Notes: a model not told the origin generated them from the letters alone. Counted from the first letter of the stretch, positions 27,623 to 37,233 are shown. The stretch is DNA of 41,544 nt from Candidatus Peribacter sp. (GCA_018652955.1 JABIBA010000015.1:1-41544), one strand, 5' to 3'. Made by a program: numbers and translations.

Positions 27623-29332
27623 GTGAAACGACACTTCCCTTTACTGTGCATAGCAATAGTGAGCCTACTGCTCTATCTCCCATTTGTATCCAATGGATAC
27701 ATCAACGTGGATGATGCAGGGCTTATATGGAATAACAGTGCTGTAATGCAGTTTGATGTGCTTAGGGTGTTTTCTTCTTACGATCCAGAGCTCTATATTC
27801 CGCTGACACTTCTGACCTATCAGATTGAATATGTGATAGCAGGAGCATCACCACTGCTTTCACACCTCACAAATCTACTACTACACACACTGTCTGCACT
27901 CCTCGTGTATGCCATTGTCAAAAGGCTCACACGCAGTGCAACGGTAGGACTGCTGACTGCACTGTTTTTTGCGATGCACCCGATGCAAAGTACGGCAGTG
28001 CTCTGGGCTAGTGCGCGGAAAGATTTGCTCAGTAGTGCACTGATGCTTTTGTCGCTGCATCTGTATCTCAAAGAAAACAAGTGGAGCCTTGCTGCATTCT
28101 TAGGCGCACTTCTTTCTAAGATCTCTGTGGCGGTCTTACCATTACTTCTTCTTTTGATTGATGTATGGGAAGGAAAACCAATGAACCGTGAACGCATAAC
28201 AGAGAAGTGGCCATACTTTGGATTAAGCTTTGTGTTTGGTGTTATTGCTATATTCGGAAAGACCACGAACCTTGGTTCGATGAGTTCTTCTGATTACTTT
28301 TTGCTGAGTGCTAAAAACATTGTGTTCTCTGTGCAAAAACTCTTTGCCCCACTAGGGCTTTCGTTTATGTATCCGCAGAGCACAGAGGTCTCTGTGGCGC
28401 AGCCGGATTTCTATATCCCGATTATTTTACTGATGTTTGCCGCAGGACTTTTATACGCACTGCGAAAAAGACTCTCTGTAGTGGTGTGGTGCTTAGGTTG
28501 GTTTGTCATCTGTATGCTTCCCAACCTTCTAACGTACTCTCAAAACACGAACATCATCTTCGCTTCCAATCGATACGTGTACCTCGCATGCATTGGAGTG
28601 TTTATGTATATCAGCTCTCTAATCGTCTTGCAGAAGCGCGCAGTGATGCTTGTGCTGATTCCTGTGCTCCTTGGTACTTGCGGTGTGCTCACTGTGGCAG
28701 AAACGCGTACGTGGCGCAGTAGCGAAGCTCTTATGCGTAGCAGCCTTGCAGCTGGCTACGATCATCCTATGATCCATCACAATCTCGCTGCAGCCCTTAG
28801 GAAATCAGGTAAAAAAGAAGAGGCCATGCAGGAGTTTCTTCATGCCGGAAACAGTGGCTACGCCTATAGCTTTAAACTCGCAGGAGATATGCAAAAAGAA
28901 CGTGGCAATGACGCAAAGGCTACGAAGCTGTATGAGCAAAGCATGGAAGCCGTACGCAAGAGTGGAGCAAGAGGCTCTACAGACCTTGCAGCACACTACG
29001 AAATTGCAGCACTGAGACAAAGTCAAAACAATGCACCAGAAGCAGAGCGGATTCTTCTTGAGGCACTCAAGCTTGGCGACCACATTGCGAGTACCTATAT
29101 CAATTTAGGAACGCTGTATCTCGAAACAGGAAACGCTGACACTGCTAAAAAGTACTTACTAGAAGCCGTGAAGCTTAATAGCTTCTCTGCAGGGGCTTGG
29201 TACCACCTCGCATTTGTGTATGCACAAGAGATGCAACACGACAAAGCAGTCAAAGCGCTTAAACGTGTCCTGCGAATAGATCCATATTACAATGGAGCTG
29301 CAGCTAACTTAGAGCAGCTTGAGAATCTGTAA
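27623..29332 (+). CDS. GT-C-like polytopic membrane protein with C-terminal TPRs (TMTC-like), second copy
   Basis: The 569-residue protein has hydrophobic segments over residues 1-370, then TPR helices (for example AEAERILLEALKLGDHIASTYINLGTLYLETG). It shares [41 protein letters not shown] and MHPMQSTAVLWASARKDLLSS with the paralogue at 8523-10187, so it too is a likely sugar transferase acting outside the membrane. I choose the GTG at 27623 (VKRHFPLLCIAIVS) because the upstream ATG at 27536 would read through the tRNA fragment and overlap the TrmB-type gene. The island boundary lies 19 bp upstream, so its native promoter may have been displaced. It is followed after 7 bp by two YfhO-like genes. 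Confidence 0.85.
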   Translation: MKRHFPLLCIAIVSLLLYLPFVSNGYINVDDAGLIWNNSAVMQFDVLRVFSSYDPELYIPLTLLTYQIEYVIAGASPLLSHLTNLLLHTLSALLVYAIVKRLTRSATVGLLTALFFAMHPMQSTAVLWASARKDLLSSALMLLSLHLYLKENKWSLAAFLGALLSKISVAVLPLLLLLIDVWEGKPMNRERITEKWPYFGLSFVFGVIAIFGKTTNLGSMSSSDYFLLSAKNIVFSVQKLFAPLGLSFMYPQSTEVSVAQPDFYIPIILLMFAAGLLYALRKRLSVVVWCLGWFVICMLPNLLTYSQNTNIIFASNRYVYLACIGVFMYISSLIVLQKRAVMLVLIPVLLGTCGVLTVAETRTWRSSEALMRSSLAAGYDHPMIHHNLAAALRKSGKKEEAMQEFLHAGNSGYAYSFKLAGDMQKERGNDAKATKLYEQSMEAVRKSGARGSTDLAAHYEIAALRQSQNNAPEAERILLEALKLGDHIASTYINLGTLYLETGNADTAKKYLLEAVKLNSFSAGAWYHLAFVYAQEMQHDKAVKALKRVLRIDPYYNGAAANLEQLENL

Positions 29333-29339
29333 CACTATC

Positions 29340-31010
29340 ATGCGAAAGCATCTCCCCTACATCGGATTCTTCGTCGCCTTCCTTGGCGTCTTTTTTTGGG
29401 GACTCAATTACGGAAATCTCATCGGACACGACTACAACTACTTCTTCCCTAAACTTCTTGATGGGAACTGGCATTTTCTGCGCCAAGGATTAGCGCCGTT
29501 TCTCTACACTCCACACTACTGCGGAGGATTCCCCGAGTTTGGAAACCCACAGTCAATGTATTATTCGCTACTGCAGCTACTCAGTCTAAAGCTTGATCTG
29601 TGGCTTGCCGCCCAACTCGTAATAGGAATCGCGATGCTTATTGGTTACTGGGGTTGGTATTTGTTTGGCAGAGATGTTCTCAAGATGAAGGTCAACTGGG
29701 CACACGTGTTTGCACTGATTGTGAGTGCGCATGGATTTCATCTGATGCACATGATGGCGGGACATATTATTTATCACACGATGCCACTGATTGGACTGAT
29801 GCTCTGGTTACTACTCGAACCAACACGTGACACGAAGAAGTCACTAATCGTAAAAAGTACAGCATTCGGTTTTATCACGGTGAACATTATTCACAGCGGA
29901 GGATTTATGGTGGGAGTATTTGGTGGCGCAATGTTGCTACTGTTTTTACCGATTGCCAACAGGTCTCGCACACTACTTTTTCGCATTGCAGGATGTACAA
30001 CTGCAACACTTCTGATGAACGGAGGAAAACTCTTTGCTGTGTTTAGTGTGATGCGATTTTTCCCGCGCAACCTACCGTTTACTCAACTACCAGAAAGCTC
30101 CAGCACTATTGGATATATAATGACTGCACTATGGAGTTTCCCGCAAAGCGAAGGGCTGTTTGAACACTATGGAATTCCAGATTGGGGAGCTCTACACGAG
30201 TACAGCATGTACCTGTCCCCTGTAGTTCTCATCGGTCTTTTATGTGGAATATTTTTACTAGGGAAGCGCAGAAAAATAAACATTCCTGTCGCAATTATCG
30301 CACTGCTACTCACGGTATTTTTTGTACAACTGATCCAAGGCCACGGCATACTTGTCGACCCTCTTAAGGGTCTTCCAATATTTAAATCACTGCGCATGAA
30401 TACGCGTTTCTTGTATCCATTTTCAATTGCACTCAGTGCCGTAGGAATCTGGAGCTTGGGGCAAGTCGCACGCAGTCGACTTATCAGTATTGGTGCATGT
30501 GCGCTTACGCTCTTAGCATTTTTGTTTGCCTACGTTCCGACACTGCTAGATGTTTCCCCTCCAAGATCTTTGGATTACAGTGAAGTGCAACATCACCTTA
30601 TAAAGAATGATGGATTCTTAAAACTGGATGTGAATTCTGTTATTGATATGCGCGGAGAGGGCCAAGCAGAGTTTGTGCCACTGTTTGCAGGTGCCAACCA
30701 TGCATACTGCGAAGAGCCGCTACTGTGGGGAGATACGCCAGAGATGGAACCGCTAGAAGAGGGAGACGTGTATCTCGGCTGGAATGAGCGGTTGAATTTG
30801 TATAACCCTGCGTGCTTTATCTACCCAGAAGCAAACAACTGCGAACCAGGAGATCGTATCTTAGTTTCTGATAAAGAGAACTTTACGCGCTTTGTTACCG
30901 GAGAAAAGACGCTGTGGAAAGTTCCTGTGATGCAGAGAGTATTAAACTGGATAAGCATCCTGACACTGCTCGCAGCAGCAGCAATTGCTGTACCATGGAA
31001 GAGACGATGA
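29340..31010 (+). CDS. YfhO/GT-C-like polytopic membrane protein, tandem copy 1
   Basis: A 556-residue protein with about 11-12 hydrophobic segments, an extracytoplasmic C-terminal part of about 130 residues and a final membrane helix before the basic end (PWKRR). After the first helix come GHDYNYFFPKLLDGNWHFLRQGL and TPHYCGGFPEFGNPQSMYYSLLQLL. These recall the acidic and GGxP...NPQS loop of YfhO-type membrane glycosyltransferases. A transferase acting on a lipid-linked sugar is the best guess. Cysteines in the C-terminal part (CEEP, PACFIYPEANNCEPGDRILVS) may form a disulfide. The stop codon overlaps the start of the next gene (ATGA). Confidence 0.75.
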   Translation: MRKHLPYIGFFVAFLGVFFWGLNYGNLIGHDYNYFFPKLLDGNWHFLRQGLAPFLYTPHYCGGFPEFGNPQSMYYSLLQLLSLKLDLWLAAQLVIGIAMLIGYWGWYLFGRDVLKMKVNWAHVFALIVSAHGFHLMHMMAGHIIYHTMPLIGLMLWLLLEPTRDTKKSLIVKSTAFGFITVNIIHSGGFMVGVFGGAMLLLFLPIANRSRTLLFRIAGCTTATLLMNGGKLFAVFSVMRFFPRNLPFTQLPESSSTIGYIMTALWSFPQSEGLFEHYGIPDWGALHEYSMYLSPVVLIGLLCGIFLLGKRRKINIPVAIIALLLTVFFVQLIQGHGILVDPLKGLPIFKSLRMNTRFLYPFSIALSAVGIWSLGQVARSRLISIGACALTLLAFLFAYVPTLLDVSPPRSLDYSEVQHHLIKNDGFLKLDVNSVIDMRGEGQAEFVPLFAGANHAYCEEPLLWGDTPEMEPLEEGDVYLGWNERLNLYNPACFIYPEANNCEPGDRILVSDKENFTRFVTGEKTLWKVPVMQRVLNWISILTLLAAAAIAVPWKRR

Positions 31011-32731
31011 AACTCTCCCGTAATCATCTACCGTATCTTGTCCTTCTTGGCCTATTTCTCGTAGCATTTTTCTGGGGACTTTCTGCAGGAATTCTCGGAC
31101 ATGATTACTTCTATTTCTTCCCAAAACTCTTGGATGGGAAGTGGCACTTTCTGAGACAAGGATTGTCGATGTTCTATTACACCCCTCACATGTGTGGAGG
31201 GTTTCCAGAGTATGCCAATCCGCAATCAATGTACTACTCTCTGCAGCAATTCCTTGTGCTGTTTTTGGACATGTGGCTTGCAGTACGTCTGACAATGCTG
31301 ATTTCAATGTTGATTGCGTATGTCGGTTGGTATCGCGTTGGAAAGGATTTGGTCAAACTCAATATGCACTGGGCACATCTGCTTGCGCTGATTATTACTG
31401 CACATGGGTATCACTTTATGCACATGATACCGGGACACATTGTGTTCCACAGTATGCCGATTATTGGATGGCTACTGTGGATGCTCTTTGACCGCAGGCC
31501 GCATTCACTCAAAGGATTGGTAATAAAAGGTTCATGGTTCGCACTTGCAACCGCCTACATTCTCTACAGTGGTGGCTACATGGTTGCAGTCATGGCGATG
31601 TTTGCTGTAATGGTACTACTGCCATATGAACTGATAGTTCACAGCAAGAACCTCAAAGAACGCACAACAATACTCGCAAAAAATATCTGTGCCTGCGCAA
31701 TAGGTGGGCTGCTTATTAACGGTAGCAAGCTTGTTGCTACCTTTAGTTTTTTACGATACTTCCCACGAGAAGTTCCTTTCGAGCGTCTCTGGGACGACAC
31801 CAGTATCTTAGTGTACATATTTAGGGCGCTATTTGCCCTCCCGCAAAACGATGACTTGTACTGGGAGTTTGGCATGGGAAACTGGGGAGCGTTTCATGAA
31901 TACAGCTTCTTAGTATCCCCTGTCGTTCTTATCGGGCTCGCCTGTGGAATCTTCTTACTCTGGAAAAGGCGAACTGCTGTACTGCAACACAAGAGGCAAC
32001 TGATCGCTACGGTAGTGGTATCGATAGTGTTGCTCGTGTTTTTGATGCAACTGATGCAAGGATACGGATGGATGGTAACGCCACTAGAGTCGTTACCAAT
32101 TTTTAGAGGATTGCACGTTAATATGCGTTGGCTCTATGCGTTCTCGTTCTTACCGATAATTGCTTCTGTGTGGTGTCTGCAACAATGCAGATTTAAGTCA
32201 TGGGTAGCAAAATTTGGAGGTGTGATTACGATCGTCGCATTTGTTGGAGGATATTTTGGTATTCTTCATCAAAACACATTGCCTCGTACATTGCCGTATC
32301 CAGAAATCGTTGCAGCGCTCGATACACAAGAAGATTACATGGAGCTGGATGTTGAAGAAGCATTTGATATGCGAGATATGGGACACTCTGGTTTTATTCC
32401 ACTGATCTTTGGTGGCAATCATGTCTACTGTCACGAACCGATGCTACTCGGCACCTCCAATCTGCCAGACACTATTCGTGTCGCACAAATCATGAATGAA
32501 GAAGATGGGTATCTTAATATGTATAACCCTGCCTGCATGGTGTATCCAGATACAAACGATTGTGAATCTGGAGATCGTATCCTTGTATCAGATACAGAAA
32601 ATGCGCAGCGTTTCCGTACAGGACAAAAAACGACGTGGAAAATGTCTGGATTGCAGCACTTCAGCAACTGGATCTCTCTACTGAGTTTGATTGGATCGGT
32701 AACGCTTATTATTGTGCTACGAAAGCGCTAG
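31007..32731 (+). CDS. YfhO/GT-C-like polytopic membrane protein, tandem copy 2
   Basis: At 574 residues this is collinear with the gene before it: GHDYFYFFPKLLDGKWHFLRQGL, TPHMCGGFPEYANPQSMYYSLQQF, HWAHLLALIITAHGYHFMHMIPGHIVFHSMP and the C-terminal YNPACMVYPDTNDCESGDRILVS all have counterparts there. It is therefore a tandem duplication that has diverged. The ATGA overlap at 31007-31010 sets the start; earlier in-frame ATGs (30995, 30914) lie inside the upstream gene. It converges with the M23 peptidase gene with a 1-bp gap and no terminator between them. Confidence 0.75.
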   Translation: MKLSRNHLPYLVLLGLFLVAFFWGLSAGILGHDYFYFFPKLLDGKWHFLRQGLSMFYYTPHMCGGFPEYANPQSMYYSLQQFLVLFLDMWLAVRLTMLISMLIAYVGWYRVGKDLVKLNMHWAHLLALIITAHGYHFMHMIPGHIVFHSMPIIGWLLWMLFDRRPHSLKGLVIKGSWFALATAYILYSGGYMVAVMAMFAVMVLLPYELIVHSKNLKERTTILAKNICACAIGGLLINGSKLVATFSFLRYFPREVPFERLWDDTSILVYIFRALFALPQNDDLYWEFGMGNWGAFHEYSFLVSPVVLIGLACGIFLLWKRRTAVLQHKRQLIATVVVSIVLLVFLMQLMQGYGWMVTPLESLPIFRGLHVNMRWLYAFSFLPIIASVWCLQQCRFKSWVAKFGGVITIVAFVGGYFGILHQNTLPRTLPYPEIVAALDTQEDYMELDVEEAFDMRDMGHSGFIPLIFGGNHVYCHEPMLLGTSNLPDTIRVAQIMNEEDGYLNMYNPACMVYPDTNDCESGDRILVSDTENAQRFRTGQKTTWKMSGLQHFSNWISLLSLIGSVTLIIVLRKR

Positions 32732-32732
32732 A

Positions 32733-33785
32733 TTATTCTAAGTACAACCTTGGATTCTTCTTGATACCACTTACACGTACTTCGAAGTGCACGTGGATTC
32801 CGGTAGCACCGTATACAAGCCCTGTGTTTCCCATCCACGCGATAGACTGACCACGCTGTACTCGATCCCCCTCTTTCACGTAGAGCTCTTTGTTGTGGCC
32901 ATACAACGTCACGAGACCGTTCCCGTGATCTACTTCGATCACATTACCGTATCCACCATTCCAACCCGTGTCAGCGCGAATAACGGTTCCCTCTTCTGCA
33001 GCGTAGATAGGTCCACCAAGATTGCCGCCACTCTTATCCTGCATATCCACCGCGTAGTGTCCTGCATGATAGTGCTGTGTGTAATAACAGGTACTAGCAC
33101 ATGGCGTTTGCAATACTCCTGCAGATGGTGTTGGTGTAAATGGTGCTGTGGGTTTTACGACCACTTCAACAGGTTTTTTTGTTGGTGGTTTCGGCTTACC
33201 TGGCTCTTCATCCTTTGGCTCTTCGTCTACTGTTACTACTTGCACCTGCTTTTCAATAATTGGGCGTCCACCTGGAATAATCAGCTGTTGACCCGCCATA
33301 ATAAATTCACTTTTTAGTTCGTTTTGATTCAAAATATTCGACATCGAAATGTCATAAAGCTGAGCAATGCGCGAGATAGTTTGTCCACGTGAAACCGTGT
33401 GTAATATTCCATCAACTGGCAAAATCAGTAGCTCATCTCCTGGGCGAATTGGTGTCCCTGCCTGCAAGTTATTTGCCCAACGGATTGTCTCTACAGATAC
33501 AGGATACCAACGAGAAAGTCTCTCTAAGCTATCGCCATCTTTTACGGTATGAATCGTTCCTTTTGCATATGCTCTTCTTGCTCCTTGTCGCGTGAGTGGT
33601 GATGTTTTTTTCAGGAAGCCATCCTCTACTAGCAAGAATTTTTGTGTCGCAAGTGAAGGGTCTTGCTGTGCGAGAGCCGCTTTCGGAATATATGGTGGCA
33701 AAAAAGCTCCCAAAGCAAACGTTACTATGCAAGCAACGCGAATACGCTTAATCAGCCAACGATGTGTAGGAGAGAGAGGGGTCAT
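32733..33785 (-). CDS. LysM and M23-family peptidoglycan endopeptidase
   Basis: The 350-residue secreted protein begins with a basic N-terminus and a hydrophobic segment (VACIVTFALGAFLPPYIPKAALA). Two LysM peptidoglycan-binding domains follow (IHTVKDGDSLERLSRWYPVSVETIRWAN and LHTVSRGQTISRIAQLYDISMSNILNQN). After a Pro/Glu/Lys-rich linker comes an M23 (LytM-type) zinc endopeptidase with the ligands in HYAVDM and HVHFE, so it appears active. M23 enzymes cut peptide cross-links in the wall. Its start overlaps the end of the carboxypeptidase gene by 4 bp (ATGA). Confidence 0.92.
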   Translation of the reverse strand: MTPLSPTHRWLIKRIRVACIVTFALGAFLPPYIPKAALAQQDPSLATQKFLLVEDGFLKKTSPLTRQGARRAYAKGTIHTVKDGDSLERLSRWYPVSVETIRWANNLQAGTPIRPGDELLILPVDGILHTVSRGQTISRIAQLYDISMSNILNQNELKSEFIMAGQQLIIPGGRPIIEKQVQVVTVDEEPKDEEPGKPKPPTKKPVEVVVKPTAPFTPTPSAGVLQTPCASTCYYTQHYHAGHYAVDMQDKSGGNLGGPIYAAEEGTVIRADTGWNGGYGNVIEVDHGNGLVTLYGHNKELYVKEGDRVQRGQSIAWMGNTGLVYGATGIHVHFEVRVSGIKKNPRLYLE

Positions 33786-34648
33786 TGGGAGGCAACAGGC
33801 TCCGGTTCAGTTTCCAAAGAAGAGAGGATCGTTCGCATATCCTTGTAACGCTGATTGGAGTTAAAGAGTACAACAATAAATTGCTGGTCTGTGCCTTCGA
33901 CAAGTGACACAAGACACTGGCCAGCATCGGTTGTGGTACCAGTTTTTCCTGCAAGAACAGGACTAACTTCATGAAGCAATGCATGGGTGTGATAGAGCGA
34001 AATGCTATCACCTTCTGTGCTAGTGATGCGTTGTCCTGAACGGCTGAGTCGGCTTGCAATTTCTTCGTGACGCAAGCTATACATCGTCAGTCCGGCAATA
34101 TCTTGTGGTGTAGACCAGTGTGCTGGGTGGTCGAGTCCTGCGGGGTTTCTAAATGACGTTCCCGTCATTCCCAGTTGCAATGCTCTTGCATTCATTTCGC
34201 CAACAAATCCGGACACACTGCCGCTATGAAACTGTGCAAGTGTCACTGCTGCATCGTTTGCGGAATTGATCAGAAGTGCAGAGAGCAAGTCTCCAACAGT
34301 GAAATGTTTTCCTGGTTGGAAGTATGCTTTGTTCCCTGTGACATCGGTGACACTCTTTGGAATAGATACCATCTCATCGAGGTCATGGTTTTCAACAATT
34401 AGCAGAGCGGTCATGAGCTTCGTAAGACTTGCCATAGGTCGCTGTGTTCTTGCCTGCTTTGCGTAGAGCTTTTGGCCGCTTAGTGCGTCATAAATTACTA
34501 CTCCAGATGCACTGAGGCGTTCGGAGATCTCGATAGCTTCACTCGATGGAGCAATGCTTACACGTTCTAACGTAGAAACGTCCGCAGAAATGGTGTCTAC
34601 GGTCGGAAATAAGCCCAAAAGGAGCGCTGAAAGTAGCGATAGGTACAT
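33782..34648 (-). CDS. dacA: D-alanyl-D-alanine carboxypeptidase (S11, DacA-like)
   Basis: A 288-residue serine carboxypeptidase with the three penicillin-binding motifs: S74-L-T-K77, S129-A-N131 and K235-T-G. It has an N-terminal signal or anchor segment (MYLSLLSALLLGLFPTVDTISA). It removes the terminal D-Ala of peptidoglycan stem peptides. The C-terminal PBP5-type beta domain and membrane-anchoring helix are missing, so it is a minimal form that is either secreted or held by its N-terminus. It is translationally coupled to the LysM/M23 gene, and the ftsQ-like gene lies upstream on the strand. A 7-bp hairpin (34692-34708) is in its leader. Confidence 0.92.
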   Translation of the reverse strand: MYLSLLSALLLGLFPTVDTISADVSTLERVSIAPSSEAIEISERLSASGVVIYDALSGQKLYAKQARTQRPMASLTKLMTALLIVENHDLDEMVSIPKSVTDVTGNKAYFQPGKHFTVGDLLSALLINSANDAAVTLAQFHSGSVSGFVGEMNARALQLGMTGTSFRNPAGLDHPAHWSTPQDIAGLTMYSLRHEEIASRLSRSGQRITSTEGDSISLYHTHALLHEVSPVLAGKTGTTTDAGQCLVSLVEGTDQQFIVVLFNSNQRYKDMRTILSSLETEPEPVASQ

Positions 34649-34691
34649 CTACACTAGGATAGTCGTGATTGCTTCTGAGATGAAGCGATAT

Positions 34692-34708
34692 CTCCAATTT
34701 CATTGGAG
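34692..34708. repeat. hairpin in the ftsQ-dacA gap
   Basis: CTCCAAT-TTC-ATTGGAG is a perfect 7-bp hairpin in the 109-bp gap before dacA. A 12-bp palindrome (TCAAGCGCTTGA) lies 15 bp to its right, near 34724-34735. Either could be an operator or a leader structure. Confidence 0.4.
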
Positions 34709-34757
34709 GGTATTTGGTGTGTGGTCAAGCGCTTGAGCTTGGCAGATGTGTGATTTG

Positions 34758-35666
34758 CTACTGATACATCACCCGGTCTGCGACGCGCAGATCGATATAG
34801 TCTTTTACTTCTTCAAATCCAATTTCTTTCAAGAAGGTTCTGTAGCGCTCCATCTGCTCTTCGAGAGGATTTCGCAAATCAAACCACAACTCTTTGCCCT
34901 CTATAAGCAAATGAAACTCCTGCGCACGCAAGTACACCGTTCTGCGCTCGACTTCTTGTCCAAACTGACGCAACAACGTAAGTTCTGCTGCATTCATACG
35001 CTCAAAAAATGTTGGCTGAAGTAGTAATGTCCCAGGGTCTGGTCGCACACCCCAGTCTACTATCGAAATACGTGGCAACGTCTCTGTGTCTCTTGCTGCA
35101 GTGGTTGCGACGTATATTCCCTGCGATGTGAGAAAGTCGATAGAGCTTCCTGTACCAGAACTTCCTGCGCTATCTGGTGCTTCGATATTGAGCTTTGCCA
35201 CAAGAGGATGAAGAGCGATTTTTACATGCAAGACTCCTGGATACGTTTTTCCGATGCTTAGCTCATCGATATCGGGAATGCTGTCTTGCAGTAATCCTGC
35301 AATCTCAAATGAGGATAGAAAAAAGAGATGCCTCCCAAACATCGGAGCAAGAGCCTCTTGTACTTCTTCGATATCAAGCCTTGGACTTAGCCTGCTTACG
35401 GTAATTTCTCGTACCTCAATAGCTGGGGAAAACAGCAAAAATCCAAAAGCGATGACGCCAAGAGTGATAAGACTGACCAAAGTCCATCGAACTGCGGAGT
35501 CACGAAACCCTCCCCAAATCACCTCTAATCGACGTCGTAGCCGTCGCCATTTTTCTTTTCTACGCTGACTTTTGCGGTCCATACGGCGCTTTACGTACCG
35601 TTTCGTATCAGGAGAGACACGTCGCGCATATTTTTTTGGCAGCCGGCGGGATTTTTTCATACTCAC
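34758..35666 (-). CDS. ftsQ: FtsQ/DivIB-like cell-division protein
   Basis: The 302-residue bitopic protein has a very basic cytoplasmic tail (about 58 residues, rich in Lys and Arg), one membrane helix (TLVSLITLGVIAFGFLLFS, residues 62-80) and a POTRA domain (IEVREITVSRLSPRLDIEEVQEAL onward). An FtsQ-like C-terminal beta region ends in DYIDLRVADRVMYQ. FtsQ links FtsL/FtsB to the divisome. Two ATGs at 35666 and 35660 are equally possible starts. It heads a minus-strand cluster with dacA and an M23 peptidase and lies without ftsA/ftsZ or mur genes in this window. Confidence 0.8.
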   Translation of the reverse strand: MSMKKSRRLPKKYARRVSPDTKRYVKRRMDRKSQRRKEKWRRLRRRLEVIWGGFRDSAVRWTLVSLITLGVIAFGFLLFSPAIEVREITVSRLSPRLDIEEVQEALAPMFGRHLFFLSSFEIAGLLQDSIPDIDELSIGKTYPGVLHVKIALHPLVAKLNIEAPDSAGSSGTGSSIDFLTSQGIYVATTAARDTETLPRISIVDWGVRPDPGTLLLQPTFFERMNAAELTLLRQFGQEVERRTVYLRAQEFHLLIEGKELWFDLRNPLEEQMERYRTFLKEIGFEEVKDYIDLRVADRVMYQ

Positions 35667-35718
35667 CGTACTATCTTAAATGCTGGAAGTCTTTCCCACA
35701 AACAAGCACAATGAACTC

Positions 35719-36798
35719 ATGAAAATTGCGATCGTCGCCGACTGGCTTCCCGTCTTCGCAGGGGCAGAACATGTCATTGCTCAACTGCATGATATTTGGC
35801 CCGATGCTCCTATCTTTACACCCGTTGCAAACCGCAAAAATATTGGCCCTCTTGCGGAAGCAGATATTCGCACAGGTCCTCTGCAAAAGTGGTACAACCT
35901 TACGGGGAATCATCAGTGGATGCTGCCGTGGATGCCACGTGCAATTGAAGACACAGACTTACGCGGCTTTGATACGATTATCAGTTCATCACATGCGATC
36001 GGTAAGGGAATTATTCCACCCAGTACCGCTAGGCATATTTGCTACTGCCACACACCAATGCGCTACGCATGGGAGATGGAAGACGAGTACTTAGATGACT
36101 TTAAAGTTCCCCAGTGTTTGCGTAGAACAATTAAAGAAAAGCTCAAGAAGATTCGCAAATGGGACCTCACATCGGCGCAACGCGTCGATCAATTTATTGC
36201 GAACTCTACGACTGTCCAAGAGAGGATCAAAAGAATTTATAACCGTGACTCTGTCGTGATACATCCTCCTGTCTCTGAACGATTTTTTACACACCAATCA
36301 TCTGCCCCAAAAGACTATTACTTAACCGTCGGACGTCTAGTCCCCTACAAGAGGACAGACCTTTTGATTCAAGCGGCAAACGCGATGAAGATCCCCCTAA
36401 AAGTTGGAGGATCAGGAAAAGATTTTGAACGACTGAAGGCCATGGCAGGACCAACAGTAGAGATGTTAGGCTTTGTTCCAGACGAAGATCTTCCGGAGCT
36501 TTATGCAGGTGCAAAAGCATTTTTATTTGCTCCGTTTGAAGACGCAGGAGTAGTCCCCCTAGAAGCACAAGCGTGTGGCACACCAGTCGTTGCGTTCGGC
36601 AAAGGAGGAGTGCTGGATACCGTGAAAGACGGAGAAACTGGAGTGTACTTTAACGCCCAAGAAGTTGATGCAGTAACCGATGCAATCGCGCGATTTGAAA
36701 GCATGAATTTTGATGCACACACGATCCGTGAACATGCGAAAGCCTTCTCTGCTAAGCGGTTTCAAGAGAAGATGCAACAGGTACTTGACAGTGTGTAA
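35719..36798 (+). CDS. GT4-family glycosyltransferase (mannosyltransferase-like)
   Basis: A 359-residue GT-B enzyme: MKIAIVADWLPVFAGAEHVI at the N-terminus, ANSTTVQERIKRIY at the domain junction, VGRLVPYKRTDLLIQA at the donor domain start, and EDAGVVPLEAQACGTPVVAFGKGG. The last holds the family's E-x7-E motif. It is cytoplasmic, retaining, and uses a nucleotide sugar. The overall look is close to WbaZ-type mannosyltransferases of polysaccharide clusters, but the sugar cannot be determined. I start at 35719; an upstream ATG at 35680 adds 13 unconserved residues. It is divergent from the ftsQ cluster and could feed surface glycan synthesis with the membrane transferases upstream. Confidence 0.87.
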   Translation: MKIAIVADWLPVFAGAEHVIAQLHDIWPDAPIFTPVANRKNIGPLAEADIRTGPLQKWYNLTGNHQWMLPWMPRAIEDTDLRGFDTIISSSHAIGKGIIPPSTARHICYCHTPMRYAWEMEDEYLDDFKVPQCLRRTIKEKLKKIRKWDLTSAQRVDQFIANSTTVQERIKRIYNRDSVVIHPPVSERFFTHQSSAPKDYYLTVGRLVPYKRTDLLIQAANAMKIPLKVGGSGKDFERLKAMAGPTVEMLGFVPDEDLPELYAGAKAFLFAPFEDAGVVPLEAQACGTPVVAFGKGGVLDTVKDGETGVYFNAQEVDAVTDAIARFESMNFDAHTIREHAKAFSAKRFQEKMQQVLDSV

Positions 36799-36879
36799 AA
36801 TAATACTAAAGTAACATAACTTGTGCTAACCGCATTGTGCGGTAGCTGCTCATTCTCAGAACAGGAACATGGTGATGTC

Positions 36880-37233
36880 ATGCACGAATACCGCCACTTT
36901 TTTACGGAAGTAAACAGAGGATGTTTGATCATCCACCTCACTACGACGTCCATGGCAATGCCAGACATATGCAATGAGGTTTTAGATGACCTTGGAAGAG
37001 TGCTCAGCGCGACGCACCTTCCGACAATCATCGACTGCGAGAGGCTAGAACAACTCTCAGCCCACTTTATGCGCATTCTTGTGCAGGCGCATACCACGGT
37101 GACAGAACGAGAGATGCCATGTGCACTCTGCAATCTCGACCCTCGGTTCGACGAAGTGTTGGACGCAGGGTTGGTAAAGCAGAAATGTACCATCGCTGAT
37201 TCACTTGAAGCCGCGTTCCTCCTCTGTGCATGA
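36880..37233 (+). CDS. STAS-domain protein, tandem copy 1
   Basis: The 117-residue protein is a stand-alone STAS domain of the anti-sigma-factor-antagonist type: CLIIHLT strand, PTIIDCERLEQLSAHFMRILVQA (strand and helix carrying the switch Ser), and CALCNLDPRFDEVLDAGLVKQKCTIADSLEAAF. The Ser of QLSAH is at the position of the DSSG phosphoserine in SpoIIAA-like proteins. It may control a partner through phosphorylation; the partner is not in the window. The start at 36880 gives the same size as the next two genes. Its own terminator follows at 37265. Confidence 0.7.
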   Translation: MHEYRHFFTEVNRGCLIIHLTTTSMAMPDICNEVLDDLGRVLSATHLPTIIDCERLEQLSAHFMRILVQAHTTVTEREMPCALCNLDPRFDEVLDAGLVKQKCTIADSLEAAFLLCA

